Positions 44,321 to 53,011 of a DNA stretch of 64,000 nucleotides are shown piece by piece; the first letter of the stretch is position 1, and each line of letters opens with the position of its first letter. Source of the DNA: Candidatus Pristimantibacillus lignocellulolyticus. GTDB taxonomy: Bacteria > Bacillota > Bacilli > Paenibacillales > Paenibacillaceae. The notes beneath the pieces were generated by a model, which did no database searches, was not told where the DNA came from, and saw only the letters and a list, made by a program, of their open reading frames with translations. The stretch lies in contig CP097899.1 in the NCBI GenBank assembly GCA_023639215.1, positions 4,212,001 to 4,276,000 on the forward strand. The letters are read 5' to 3'. The position numbers and the translations under genes were made by a program.

Positions 44321-44620
44321 CTATTCATTCAGCACTATCTCTCTATAGTGCTCTACCACTGGGAACGGACTATAGTAATGGTGCAATAAGGCTTTCCATT
44401 GTTGATATTGTTCTGAACCTCTGAATCCTATCTCATGGTGCTCAAGCGTCTCCCATCGAACTAATAAAATATACTTGTTCTCTTGTTCAAGACATTTCTG
44501 TAATTGATGTTCGATATAACCTTCCATGTTCGCAATAATTTTCGAGGCTTCCTTAAAAGTTGATTCAAAACTATGATTGAGTTCAGGTTTAATATGTAAT
44601 ATAGCTACTTCTAGTATCAT
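44321..44620 (-). CDS. Antibiotic-biosynthesis-monooxygenase (ABM) domain protein
   Basis: A 99-aa ferredoxin-like ABM-domain protein: MILEVAILHIKPELNHSFES, GYIEHQLQKCLEQENKYILLVRWE and an FRGSEQYQQW segment. Similar small proteins are heme- or quinol-degrading oxygenases or unknown. AGGGGG supports the ATG. Confidence 0.75.
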   Translation of the reverse strand: MILEVAILHIKPELNHSFESTFKEASKIIANMEGYIEHQLQKCLEQENKYILLVRWETLEHHEIGFRGSEQYQQWKALLHHYYSPFPVVEHYREIVLNE

Positions 44621-44652
44621 ATCTATTTCCCCCTTGTAGTACTTAAATTTTT

Positions 44653-45480
44653 TTATTTACTTAAATTTGTATCATATCGTCCAATAATTCTAACATCATG
44701 GCCTAATGTATCCAATATTGTAATTGCTTTATTTATGAGTAGTTCACTGCAATTATTATTCGATTCTAAAAAGAATCTATATACTCCAATTTTCTTTGTC
44801 GTAGGCCTTGATTCTATCCAAGACAGATTTATACTGAGTGCTGAGAATATATTCAAGATTGCAGATAATACCCCTGGTTGATCTTGATCAGGCGTAACAA
44901 CAAACAGTGTTTTCGCAGCAAACGGATTAATTGGGCATTCATTACTAATAATTACGAAACGAGTTTCATTATCAAGATTATCTTGAATATTGTGATCTAT
45001 TATTGTGAGGTTTAATAGTTTTGCAAGTGACTTTGAGCCAATTACAGCAACGTCATCCCTATCACTATTTTTTAACGAAAATGCTGCTGCTGCAGAACTA
45101 TCATACTGTAAGCTCTTAACATTTAAATTTCTCAAGTATGCTCTACATTGAGTTAGAATCGGTGAAATCGACCATACCTCTTTAATATCATTTCTATTAA
45201 TATCCTTATTCGTGAGTAGATGTAATGAAACTGGTAATATCAATTCCCCCTCAATAAATACATTAGTATAATTGATTATTGAATCAATAGTCATGTTAAT
45301 TGTACCTTCAATTGTGTTTTCTAAAGGAACAATCGCTTTATCTACTGTACTATCACCAACTGCCTCGATTACATCTGGAATGGTATTAAGTAAAAAGAAT
45401 TCCACTTCGTCTTCTATAAAATATTGTTTAGCAGCTTCTTCGGAAAATGTACCATTTGGTCCAAGATAAGCAACTTTCAT
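44653..45480 (-). CDS. pheA: Prephenate dehydratase
   Basis: A 275-aa PheA: MKVAYLGPNGTFSEEAA at the start, the catalytic TRF motif in DNETRFVII (about residue 163), and a C-terminal ACT domain with LSWIESRPTTKKIGVYRFFLE that binds phenylalanine (ESRP). Makes phenylpyruvate. AAAGGAG precedes the ATG. It stands among accessory genes; nothing shows whether it is the only copy. Confidence 0.9.
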   Translation of the reverse strand: MKVAYLGPNGTFSEEAAKQYFIEDEVEFFLLNTIPDVIEAVGDSTVDKAIVPLENTIEGTINMTIDSIINYTNVFIEGELILPVSLHLLTNKDINRNDIKEVWSISPILTQCRAYLRNLNVKSLQYDSSAAAAFSLKNSDRDDVAVIGSKSLAKLLNLTIIDHNIQDNLDNETRFVIISNECPINPFAAKTLFVVTPDQDQPGVLSAILNIFSALSINLSWIESRPTTKKIGVYRFFLESNNNCSELLINKAITILDTLGHDVRIIGRYDTNLSK

Positions 45481-45531
45481 ATTCTTAAGGCTCCTTTTTC
45501 AATCTTATTCATCTGCCTTACAGCTTAGCTA

Positions 45532-45732
45532 CTAATTGGATAATATGATAGGGATTTCAATAAAATCGGTACCCATAATCTTAACAGTTCCTTTTTCAGC
45601 AGACCCGACTTCAACGCCCAAATTAATCTTTCCAGTTGGAGTAATATTTTCCTCAGGTACAATATCAATGACAATAGTCCCTTTTCCTCCACCCGTAGGT
45701 TTATAACTTCGATCTCTGCCAATTTCAATCAT
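45532..45732 (-). CDS. Small protein, unknown
   Basis: A 66-aa protein starting MIEIGRDRSYKPTGGGKGTIVIDI, a compact beta-type sequence. Preferred over the shifted frame 45525-45728, whose Leu-rich product lacks character. The ribosome-binding site is far from the ATG (18 nt); an ATA at four codons upstream would fit AGG better. Weak call; it might be a recent remnant. Confidence 0.4.
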   Translation of the reverse strand: MIEIGRDRSYKPTGGGKGTIVIDIVPEENITPTGKINLGVEVGSAEKGTVKIMGTDFIEIPIILSN

Positions 45733-45752
45733 CTTAAATATGTAAACCTACC

Positions 45753-46235
45753 CTATTTCAAATGTTTTAATGACATTACTTTAAGTTTTTCCCGATGCTT
45801 TTCAAATTTCATTATAGGTACTCCCCATCCACAGCTTGATTGTATTTCATAAATATCTATAATAAAAATTTGCCTTATAATTCTAGATTCAATGTTTTGA
45901 TAATACCGCTGCATTATACTAACAAACTCATCTGAATCTTTACTAACAACTCTTCCTATTCCATAAGCACGTAAAATCACCGGAGTCTCGTCAAAACTAT
46001 TCCACATCAACGTAATTCTTTGATTCTCATTAATATGGGTAGCAGTTTCATTGCCGCTACCATAATAATCTGCATACATAATTAATTGGGGATTTAATAT
46101 TGTTAAAGTGTCATATCCTTTTGGTGATAAGTTTACTTTCCCATTAACGAGCGGTGCCGTTGCTACAAAAAAGACTTTCTGTTCCTTAATGAATTCAATT
46201 TGTTCTTGATTGAATTCCCGATAAAAATTAGCCAT
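45753..46235 (-). CDS. Pyridoxamine-5'-phosphate-oxidase-family protein
   Basis: A 160-aa split-barrel flavin protein: FIKEQKVFFVATAPLVNGKVNLSPKGYDTL, then IMYADYYGSGNETATHINENQRITLMW, the FMN-site region. Members are F420/FMN reductases or heme oxygenases of unknown substrate. GGATGTGA supports the ATG. A possible promoter TTGTAA-18-CATAAT lies 55 nt upstream. Confidence 0.8.
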   Translation of the reverse strand: MANFYREFNQEQIEFIKEQKVFFVATAPLVNGKVNLSPKGYDTLTILNPQLIMYADYYGSGNETATHINENQRITLMWNSFDETPVILRAYGIGRVVSKDSDEFVSIMQRYYQNIESRIIRQIFIIDIYEIQSSCGWGVPIMKFEKHREKLKVMSLKHLK

Positions 46236-46559
46236 GTAAGATCACATCCATTCATGAAATTGCAACATTAACACATAACTTCATTATGAAAAATAAAAAA
46301 TCTGTTTTACAAAAAGCTGCTCTACTGATTCTTCCATGCACTCATTGTTCGAACTAAATTTGATGTCGTAATGGTTGGTTACTAATAAGGTTGGGTTAAG
46401 TGTATTCTTATAGGAATTAGGGCATCCACTGGTTTATATCATGATGTTCGTCAGTAAAGTAATCGACGGAGTTAAAAGATGAGGGTTACTAGGAGTATTG
46501 TTCTAACGTTAATTATATCAAACCATCTAAATTATTACATATATTTTACAATTACTAAC
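46236..46559. other. Intergenic gap of about 320 bp
   Basis: Between the PNPOx-like gene and the GNAT gene at 46560. A candidate minus-strand promoter (TTGTAA, 18 nt, CATAAT) near 46284-46313 for the PNPOx gene is the only recognisable feature. No reading frame of note and no strong hairpin. Confidence 0.5.
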
Positions 46560-47102
46560 TTATCCGTTCCAGTTTTTCTTCAATAATGAGTTTATTACCA
46601 CATCGATATATTTCTCATTCTTATAGAAATATTCATAAAGCGTTCCTTCTTTTTGAAATTGAAATATATCTAAAATTTTTCTTGTATTTTTATTTTCAGA
46701 ATGATGCAATGCCTCCATACGATTTAATTCAAGTTCTCTAAATCCATAGTTGATTATTACTGATAACGCTTCGGTCATATACCCTTTCTTCCAATGTTCT
46801 GGTGAGAGTTCACAACCGATCTCTGCTTTATGATGGTGCTTTATCCACTTATGGAAACCGCATGTTCCAATAATACGATCGTCATTTTTTAATGTTATTC
46901 CCCATCTGATTAATTCAGCAGCATGAAACTTATCATTCCAATAGTTTATGATGGTTTCTGCTTCTTCTAATTTGGTTAAGTTATTGATGTCATAAAACTC
47001 AGTCACTAGATCTTTTGTTAAGTACGCAAACAATTCCGGAGCATCATTACTCGTTAGTTGTCTAAGAATTAATCTATCTGATTCTAGAACTGGAAACTTC
47101 AT
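46560..47102 (-). CDS. GNAT-family N-acetyltransferase, RimJ/RimL type
   Basis: A 180-aa protein of the ribosomal-protein acetyltransferase group: MKFPVLESDRLILRQLTSNDAPELFAY, GCELSPEHWKKGYMTEALSVIINYGFREL with loop KKGYMT and KNTRKILDIFQFQKEG. Start at 47102 has GAGGAGG. Substrate unknown. Confidence 0.86.
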   Translation of the reverse strand: MKFPVLESDRLILRQLTSNDAPELFAYLTKDLVTEFYDINNLTKLEEAETIINYWNDKFHAAELIRWGITLKNDDRIIGTCGFHKWIKHHHKAEIGCELSPEHWKKGYMTEALSVIINYGFRELELNRMEALHHSENKNTRKILDIFQFQKEGTLYEYFYKNEKYIDVVINSLLKKNWNG

Positions 47103-47176
47103 GTTTTGCCTCCTCAATGTATATTCATTTCGATTATTCAACTTTCACGCCGTTTTCATCAAAATTAATAAAAATA

Positions 47177-47213
47177 AAGCCCACCTTAGATCTATCTTCT
47201 CAAAGGTGGGCTT
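47177..47213 (-). terminator. Terminator, GCCCACCTTAGAT-family repeat copy 2
   Basis: Arms AAGCCCACCTT (47177-47187) and AAGGTGGGCTT (47203-47213) form a perfect 11-bp stem. On the minus strand the stem is followed by TATTTTTATT, so this copy works as a terminator after merR. Shares GCCCACCTTAGAT with copies 1 and 3. Confidence 0.82.
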
Positions 47214-47282
47214 CTATGCTCGTGTGTAATTAATTCATAAACCATTAACACGCTGAAACTATTTCTTAAGTACATCAAACCA

Positions 47283-47669
47283 TCAATCTGACACTTTGGC
47301 CAATGCTTTTTCTTTTTCTAATATCGTCTGTTCGTACGTATCAATTTTACCATTTAACCGCTCAAAAACTTTTTTCATCTCTTTCATTTTCAATGCGAGT
47401 TGATTACGTTGCTCAATTAGGAGATTCTTCCGCGTAGGGATTGATTCATCACCTTGTTGATATAGCCTCACATACTCAATTAACGTCGCCACGGGTAGAC
47501 CACTATTTCGCATACATTTGATAAAATCTACCCATCGACAGTCGTCTTCAGTATAATGTCTAATCCCTTTGCTGTTACGGTTGACCCGTGGGATTAGTCC
47601 GACTTTTTCGTAATAGCGAAGTGTATCCTGTGTTAAATCAAATGTTTTACTTACCTCTGCTATTAACAT
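47283..47669 (-). CDS. MerR-family regulator
   Basis: A 128-aa MerR-type regulator: winged helix SKTFDLTQDTLRYYEKVGLIPRV and GIRHYTEDD, C-terminal helix with few cysteines, as in AdhR/YfmP types that sense reactive carbonyls or oxidants. It lies downstream of the aldo/keto reductase gene on the same strand; a MerR-type operator-promoter lies before that operon. Start ATG at 47669 has GGGGAG. Confidence 0.87.
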   Translation of the reverse strand: MLIAEVSKTFDLTQDTLRYYEKVGLIPRVNRNSKGIRHYTEDDCRWVDFIKCMRNSGLPVATLIEYVRLYQQGDESIPTRKNLLIEQRNQLALKMKEMKKVFERLNGKIDTYEQTILEKEKALAKVSD

Positions 47670-47726
47670 GCAGCGCAACTCCCCAACTTAATATTATGAT
47701 TATTGAACTTTAGTTCGTTCCGATTT

Positions 47727-48707
47727 TTATTTTGCTCCAACAACCGGATGAGGAACATAAGGCTCTTCCAATACCGCAACTTCTTCAGCCGTTAATTTAA
47801 TGGACAATGCAGCTACAGCTTCCTCGAGATGAGTTGATTTTGTAGCGCCAATAATAGGAGAAGTTACTGGTTCATTTTGTAACAACCATGCTAGTGCGAT
47901 TTGAGCGCGAGGAACGCCACGGTTTTCTGCAATCGCCGCAACCCGCTCCACTATCAATCTATCTGCATTGGCAGTCGCATCATACTTATGTTTCTGGACT
48001 TGATCCGTTTCAGAACGATGTGTTGTTTCTGACCAATCGCGAGTCAATCTACCCGATGCAAGCGGACTGTATGGAATTACACCGATTTTTTCTGCTCTAC
48101 AAAGCGGCATCATCTCCCGCTCCTCTTCACGATAAATAAGGTTCAAATGATTTTGCATCGACACAAACTTTGTCCAACCATTATTGTCAGCTACATGTAA
48201 TGCCTTTAAAAACTGCCAAGCGTACATGGCAGAAGCCCCAATGTATCTTGCCTTTCCTACTTTTACAACATCATGCATGGCTTCCATCGTTTCTTCAATA
48301 GGTGTATTATAATCCCATCGGTGAATTTGATAAAGGTCAACATAATCAGTTCCGAGTCTCATTAAGCTCTTATCAATTTCACTCATAATCGCTTTACGAG
48401 AAAGACCGGCACCATTAGGACCTTCATGCATACGGAAATGAACTTTTGTCGCAAGCACGATCTCATCGCGATTAGCATAATCCTTCAGTGCGCGTCCAAC
48501 GATTTCTTCACTTGTTCCATCTGAATACACATTTGCAGTATCAAAAAAATTAATTCCAAGCTCTAAAGCTTTCTTAATAACTGGGCGACTACGTTCTTCA
48601 TTGATAACCCACGGGTGAACCCATCGTTCTGCTATTCCAAACCCCATGCAACCAAGACAAAGTCGAGATACATCCAATCCCGTATTCCCAAGCTTCATAT
48701 ATTCCAT
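47727..48707 (-). CDS. Aldo/keto reductase
   Basis: A 326-aa AKR of the Tas/YhdN group. Tetrad: DTANVY (Asp, Tyr), LATKVHF (Lys), QIHRWD (His); NADPH region SPIIGATKSTHLEE. Probably reduces aldehydes or ketones. It starts the operon with merR; the promoter has a MerR-type 19-bp spacer with a palindrome, so it is probably induced by the MerR ligand. Confidence 0.88.
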   Translation of the reverse strand: MEYMKLGNTGLDVSRLCLGCMGFGIAERWVHPWVINEERSRPVIKKALELGINFFDTANVYSDGTSEEIVGRALKDYANRDEIVLATKVHFRMHEGPNGAGLSRKAIMSEIDKSLMRLGTDYVDLYQIHRWDYNTPIEETMEAMHDVVKVGKARYIGASAMYAWQFLKALHVADNNGWTKFVSMQNHLNLIYREEEREMMPLCRAEKIGVIPYSPLASGRLTRDWSETTHRSETDQVQKHKYDATANADRLIVERVAAIAENRGVPRAQIALAWLLQNEPVTSPIIGATKSTHLEEAVAALSIKLTAEEVAVLEEPYVPHPVVGAK

Positions 48708-48751
48708 CTGGTTTTCCCCACATTCGCTTAAATTTTGTAGTTATCCTCAAT

Positions 48752-48782
48752 AGTTTAACTCTTGGAGTTAACTCCAAGTCAA
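48752..48782 (-). promoter_or_regulatory. MerR-type promoter with 19-bp spacer
   Basis: Minus-strand TTGACT (plus 48777-48782), 19-nt spacer, TAAACT (plus 48752-48757). The perfect 18-bp palindrome CTTGGAGTTAACTCCAAG (48761-48778) lies in the spacer, the hallmark of MerR activation by DNA distortion. Confidence 0.85.
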
Positions 48783-48827
48783 GCGAATAGGCGAAATGAA
48801 CTCTATCAGTTCTACTCTCAACTGCAA

Positions 48828-49361
48828 CTATTTTTTCTTTAATTTGTATCGATATACTACAGCTATAATTAATAACCCGATAATTATCAGTATAATAAAG
48901 GCTGTGATCAATCTCCATTTATAGAAATCAAAAAGAAAATTAACATTATCACTAGGTTCTAATCCTTGACCCAGCTGCTTAAGGTCTGCATCTGCACTAT
49001 CCAAAGTTGTAGACCTTCCACAATTCATGACTATATATTTATCTTCATGCTTGTAGGAATAAAGCAAGTACTCTTCACCTTGTTGAAATTCAAACTGACA
49101 ACTGGACCAATCAGTATACACAATAAATTGTGTTGTTTGTACACCTTTCCATGAATCATAGACATCAATTAAAACTGCATTGAAGGCATTGCCGTTCATA
49201 GTAGATTTTTTAATGCCTTTTACTTTACCTGTAAAAACAGCATCCGACTTTTCTAATGCTTCAATTGCATCTTGTGGATAAGCACAAGAACAAGCTGATA
49301 CAGAAGATGAGGAAAATACCGCAATTAATTGAAATATTAGTACTCCGATAATGATTTTCAT
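48828..49361 (-). CDS. Secreted TIMP/NTR-like domain protein, membrane-anchored
   Basis: A 177-aa protein: signal peptide (about residues 1-23, cleavable), mature start CSCAYPQDAIEALEKSDAVFTGKV, typical of bacterial TIMP/netrin-like domains, several Cys, and a C-terminal membrane helix with basic tail YRYKLKKK. It is held on the outside of the membrane. The ATG has only a weak AAAG upstream; the strong GGGGGA is 17 nt away. Function unknown. Confidence 0.7.
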   Translation of the reverse strand: MKIIIGVLIFQLIAVFSSSSVSACSCAYPQDAIEALEKSDAVFTGKVKGIKKSTMNGNAFNAVLIDVYDSWKGVQTTQFIVYTDWSSCQFEFQQGEEYLLYSYKHEDKYIVMNCGRSTTLDSADADLKQLGQGLEPSDNVNFLFDFYKWRLITAFIILIIIGLLIIAVVYRYKLKKK

Positions 49362-49458
49362 TACAATCTTTATTGAAATCCCCCCAATCGAGAATTACTC
49401 ATAACTCATATAAAATGTAATGTGAGTATTCCTGCCTCCTCAATCACTTCACATACTT

Positions 49459-49962
49459 TTATAGGGCATCTTTAATTTCGATTATTTGCTTGGTATGTCT
49501 TTGTTCGTGTAATTCGAGTGATCTAACCCATTCAATTAATAACATCTCTTTGAAAACGGGATGTGTAAATTCTCTCCTGCTCAAAATGGATGGGTCTTCT
49601 AGTGCGTCTAACATTTCATATAACTTCTCCCTGGTCGTTTTGAGTATTTCAAGAATTTCTTCATATTCTACAATCTCATCAGTGGGTTTAGCAATTTCAG
49701 GAGCTTCTAACTTCTTCGTTCTATCAAGTAGAAACTCAATTGGTTTATTGCCAATTGAGGAGTCAACCTTGCTTTTTAACGATTTCTTTATTGCAAGCAT
49801 ATATAATTCTTCTGTCTTAACTAGATGTTGACATACCTGACCAATACTCCAACTATTTAATTCTTTTGGCTTGTTCAGTTGATCTGTATTCAATCCATTA
49901 AGTGTGGTTAGCAACACATCTCTCGTTTCTTGTAATTTCTGAATGATTTCATTAAGATCCAC
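49459..49962 (-). CDS. DinB-family protein
   Basis: A 167-aa four-helix DinB-fold protein with metal-site His in SIGQVCQHLV and the C-terminal pair in LHEQRHTKQI. Members include metal-dependent thiol transferases (bacillithiol S-transferases). Start GTG at 49962 has AAAGGGTG. Substrate unknown. Confidence 0.82.
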   Translation of the reverse strand: MDLNEIIQKLQETRDVLLTTLNGLNTDQLNKPKELNSWSIGQVCQHLVKTEELYMLAIKKSLKSKVDSSIGNKPIEFLLDRTKKLEAPEIAKPTDEIVEYEEILEILKTTREKLYEMLDALEDPSILSRREFTHPVFKEMLLIEWVRSLELHEQRHTKQIIEIKDAL

Positions 49963-50186
49963 GAAAAACACCCTTTCAATATGTATTTGCAATATCTCAC
50001 TTTAACAATTTTTATTCGTAAACGCCGCATAAGTTGATATCTTCAGATGATAAATCCATTAAATTTGAAATAATCATTCCGTGACAAACAACTATAACTT
50101 TAGATTAATAGCTGCAGTCTGCAATGATCTTGTGTAGGGGGAAGAAATAATTAACTCACAAAACTTACTAGCAAACGATCATATCC

Positions 50187-50780
50187 TTATAAGCCTTCAG
50201 ATGATTCATAATTACCTTCGGAGAGAAATTGTTCCAGTCTAGTTTTTATATCTTTCCATTCAGGTTCAATAATACTGTAAATTACATAATCCATATTGTT
50301 GTATTTCCTTCGTAATATCCCTTCTCGTATTGCTCCTAATCGTTCTATTGCTCTTTGAGATATTATGTTATCTGTTGTAGTTATGATTTCAATTCTATTC
50401 GTGTTTAAAATTTCAAATCCATACTTCAGCATTAAATATTTCGATTCAGTATTTACTCTCGTCCTCCATACTTTTGTGGAATACCATGTTGAGCCGATAT
50501 TAAGATTGTTATTTTCTTCTGATATTCTTAGAAAACGAGTTGTCCCAACTATTTCATTTCGTTCTTTATCAAATACAACAAATGGATATTGTTCGCCACT
50601 TTCACGACCTGCTAATGCCTTCTCAACAAACTTATCCATATCTGCAATTGAATTAATCTTTATGGGGTAATTGGTCCATATTGCAGTGTCTCTTGAACAT
50701 TCAAATAAATGTATTGAGTGTTCCCTCTTTAATGGTAGTAACTCTACTCGCTTTCCCTTTAAACCTACGAACTTAAACAT
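50187..50780 (-). CDS. GNAT-family N-acetyltransferase, RimJ/RimL type
   Basis: A 197-aa protein with LKGKRVELLPLKREHSIHLFEC and the acetyl-CoA region STWYSTKVWRTRVNTESKYLMLKYGFE; motif A is diverged (KVWRTRVN). Later FEILNTNRIEIITTTDNIISQRAIERLGAIREGILR. GAGGGAT supports the ATG. Confidence 0.82.
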   Translation of the reverse strand: MFKFVGLKGKRVELLPLKREHSIHLFECSRDTAIWTNYPIKINSIADMDKFVEKALAGRESGEQYPFVVFDKERNEIVGTTRFLRISEENNNLNIGSTWYSTKVWRTRVNTESKYLMLKYGFEILNTNRIEIITTTDNIISQRAIERLGAIREGILRRKYNNMDYVIYSIIEPEWKDIKTRLEQFLSEGNYESSEGL

Positions 50781-50795
50781 ATGTATCCCTCACTA

Positions 50796-51272
50796 TCAAT
50801 TACTTACATGCTTTTCATAATATACAATGGTCATCTTATCATTAACGACATTTATCTCTTCAGTTCTCTTGTAGCCTATCTTCTCATATAGGTAGCAATT
50901 CCCTTGCTCTTCTAAAATAGTATCCAGTTCCCACACTTTAGCGTCATAATATTTCTCTTCAATCATTGTAAAAACTTTTTGTGCAATTCCTTGTCCTTGA
51001 TGTTCAGGTAAAATAAATATAGGGCTAACGCGGTATACATTATTATTTTTCCTCACGATTCTAATTGCACCAACAGGAGTATTAGAATTTTTGATGATAT
51101 AATAATCAGTAAATGATTGATTTATTCGACTAACAATTCGTTCGACAGATTCAGTTGCTGGGCTTGATTCAACGTCTTCGTATTTTTCAAACAAAGGCAT
51201 AAATGCTCTAATTTGCATTTCATGAATCAAAGCAGCGTCTTTAATATCTGATTTGTGTAAGTGTATTATCAT
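50796..51272 (-). CDS. GNAT-family N-acetyltransferase
   Basis: A 158-aa acetyltransferase with motif A SPIFILPEHQGQGIAQKVFTMIE (loop HQGQGIA) and motif B YLYEKIGYKR. GGAGG supports ATG at 51272; the longer frame to 51305 runs into the inverted repeat. Substrate unknown. Confidence 0.86.
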   Translation of the reverse strand: MIIHLHKSDIKDAALIHEMQIRAFMPLFEKYEDVESSPATESVERIVSRINQSFTDYYIIKNSNTPVGAIRIVRKNNNVYRVSPIFILPEHQGQGIAQKVFTMIEEKYYDAKVWELDTILEEQGNCYLYEKIGYKRTEEINVVNDKMTIVYYEKHVSN

Positions 51273-51297
51273 TTGTTTGTCCTCCATCTTAAGATTT

Positions 51298-51350
51298 AAC
51301 GACAAACGCCCACCTTAGATAGCTGTTATCTAAGGTGGGCGTCTGTCGTT
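51298..51350. repeat. Dispersed inverted repeat, GCCCACCTTAGAT family, copy 3
   Basis: Arms 51298-51321 and 51327-51350 pair over 24 bp with one mismatch, loop of 5 nt. No T-run on either strand. Lies between the NUDIX gene stop (51359) and the GNAT start (51272), on the strand between two minus-strand genes. Confidence 0.85.
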
Positions 51351-51358
51351 GCATAGCT

Positions 51359-51817
51359 TCAGATTGATTTATATTGTTCAGAATCAATAAACTCATCCAA
51401 AATTATTCTAATCATCTCAACAATGTTTTCGGGTAAATCCTTGGGTTTGAAGTATCTATATTCCAGTACTTCAAACTCATCAGGCCGTATACTACCTGTA
51501 AATTGATTAGTTATATAAGTTACAGCAACATAATGTGTTTTTTGACCTGTTTCAGATGTGATATAAAATCTACTGTCAGAAAAAGTTCGGAATTCAATTA
51601 GATTTTCCACACTAATCTCAAGCTCTTGCATTACTTCTCTACGGATTGCATCTTCAATTGATTCCCCAGGTTCTAATAATCCTCCAGGTAGTCCCCATAA
51701 ATCATCATTATGTCTTACAAGTAACAATTCTGCTTTTGAATTATAAATAATTAGAGTAGGTCTAACTAAAATTAAAGGTAATTCACTACTGCTATCCTTA
51801 AGGTCATTATTAGACAT
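51359..51817 (-). CDS. NUDIX hydrolase
   Basis: A 152-aa NUDIX protein. The box reads GLLEPGESIEDAIRREVMQELEI: the consensus REUxEE has Gln in place of the first Glu of the pair and Glu in place of the following Gly. The outer Glu that binds metal remains, so activity may be reduced. Substrates of the family are nucleoside diphosphate derivatives. AAAGGAGG supports the ATG. Confidence 0.82.
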   Translation of the reverse strand: MSNNDLKDSSSELPLILVRPTLIIYNSKAELLLVRHNDDLWGLPGGLLEPGESIEDAIRREVMQELEISVENLIEFRTFSDSRFYITSETGQKTHYVAVTYITNQFTGSIRPDEFEVLEYRYFKPKDLPENIVEMIRIILDEFIDSEQYKSI

Positions 51818-51958
51818 GATTTAAATCCTCCTTTATTTTGTGCAATTGCATTCAGGTCTATAGTTCACTTTAAAGTGCTTTAATATGCCAATCATATATA
51901 TTACCCTAATAGGGGATATAATTATCAAAATTATTAAAGAATCACCTTTCGATAATTA

Positions 51959-52663
51959 TTAATTGCTATAATCAAGTTCATTTATTATGAGATTAAGAAG
52001 TTTACCTTCTAATACATCATATGTATAGGAACCACTATATTCTTTAGCTTCTAATCCAGTCCATTGAAACGCAACACTTACTTGGGAGTTATTCAACCAT
52101 TCAACGATATTGAAATAAGGATCTGGTCGATTTTCATTTACAGTTGTTTCAACGTCCCAGTTCTGTTGTACTTCTTGTAAATATGGGAGAACGATTTCAG
52201 ACATGTTTTGTGTGTCTACAACATAAGTTCCACCCGATATCCTAGATTCAAAATTTACACCTACAAAACGGTCATCAGGTGACCATAAGAAAGAGTTATT
52301 ATAATAACCAGGTGTCGTGGACCATTGAACTTGTTCGGAAGCGGTATCCATCAATCTTATTCCTTCTACTGGATACAAGCCTGCTGCAGTAATGCTTTTA
52401 TTCACACCAAATGTTTCTATACGATAGATTCCATTAAAAGATAATAATGATACGTGATTAACCTCCGCGTCAACTTGTTCCTCAGAATCATCTATTTCTG
52501 CAGGAGGTGTTTCCTGAGGTGTTTCAATTGTAATGGTGTCATTCGTACTATCATAATGATTAAGCGGAATGGTTTCACTATCTAGATTCATAGTTACTAC
52601 TTCACTTGAGCAGCCAGCTATAATAATCAATATTAAAATAACAGATAATATTTTTCTAGTCAC
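51959..52663 (-). CDS. Predicted lipoprotein, unknown
   Basis: A 234-aa secreted lipoprotein with signal MTRKILSVILILIIIAGC and lipobox IAGC, an acidic linker rich in Glu/Thr (about residues 40-75), and a beta-type C-terminal domain (LSFNGIYRIETF... and SWSPDDRF-like: FLWSPDDRFVGVNF) that resembles a single propeller-like WD/TolB-type blade set. GTG start. Function unknown. Confidence 0.68.
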   Translation of the reverse strand: MTRKILSVILILIIIAGCSSEVVTMNLDSETIPLNHYDSTNDTITIETPQETPPAEIDDSEEQVDAEVNHVSLLSFNGIYRIETFGVNKSITAAGLYPVEGIRLMDTASEQVQWSTTPGYYNNSFLWSPDDRFVGVNFESRISGGTYVVDTQNMSEIVLPYLQEVQQNWDVETTVNENRPDPYFNIVEWLNNSQVSVAFQWTGLEAKEYSGSYTYDVLEGKLLNLIINELDYSN

Positions 52664-52890
52664 AGTATTCCATTCCTTTCACATGGATTCTAAAAAACAT
52701 TTAATGTGACTTGGCAAAGTAGCTCCGTAAACACAAATTTGCACGATACCTTCATTATATTATAAATGTAAATATAATACACATATATTAATGTTTACCT
52801 AAACGATTCATACATTCTGCTATCTAAAAATCATCTCTACTAGTCGATAATTTATACTTATCTTATGGGCCAATTCTTCTAACTTTAGCG
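52664..52890. other. Intergenic region without recognisable feature
   Basis: Between the lipoprotein gene start and the terminator of the next gene, AT-rich (several TATATT-like segments near 52756-52800 on the minus strand), but no confident promoter or reading frame. Confidence 0.4.
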
Positions 52891-52948
52891 TTAAACAAGA
52901 GAAACCCACCTACGATTTTCTTTCATCCGGTGGGTTTCTCTTGTTTAA
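52891..52948 (-). terminator. Perfect 20-bp terminator hairpin
   Basis: Arms 52891-52910 and 52929-52948 are exact reverse complements with an 18-nt loop. On the minus strand TTGTTTAA ends the stem. Core GGTGGG as in the dispersed repeats. Confidence 0.78.
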
Positions 52949-53011
52949 TATTCAACTGATTAAGTATTTCTTCTAAAGCATACTAAATGGTGTTAGATGA
53001 AACATTAGTAC

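Noticed and set aside
45525..45728. Leu-rich 67-aa frame on the minus strand
   Set aside because: Overlaps the 45532-45732 frame almost fully, with low-complexity Leu/Lys content; the other frame has a more protein-like beta pattern.
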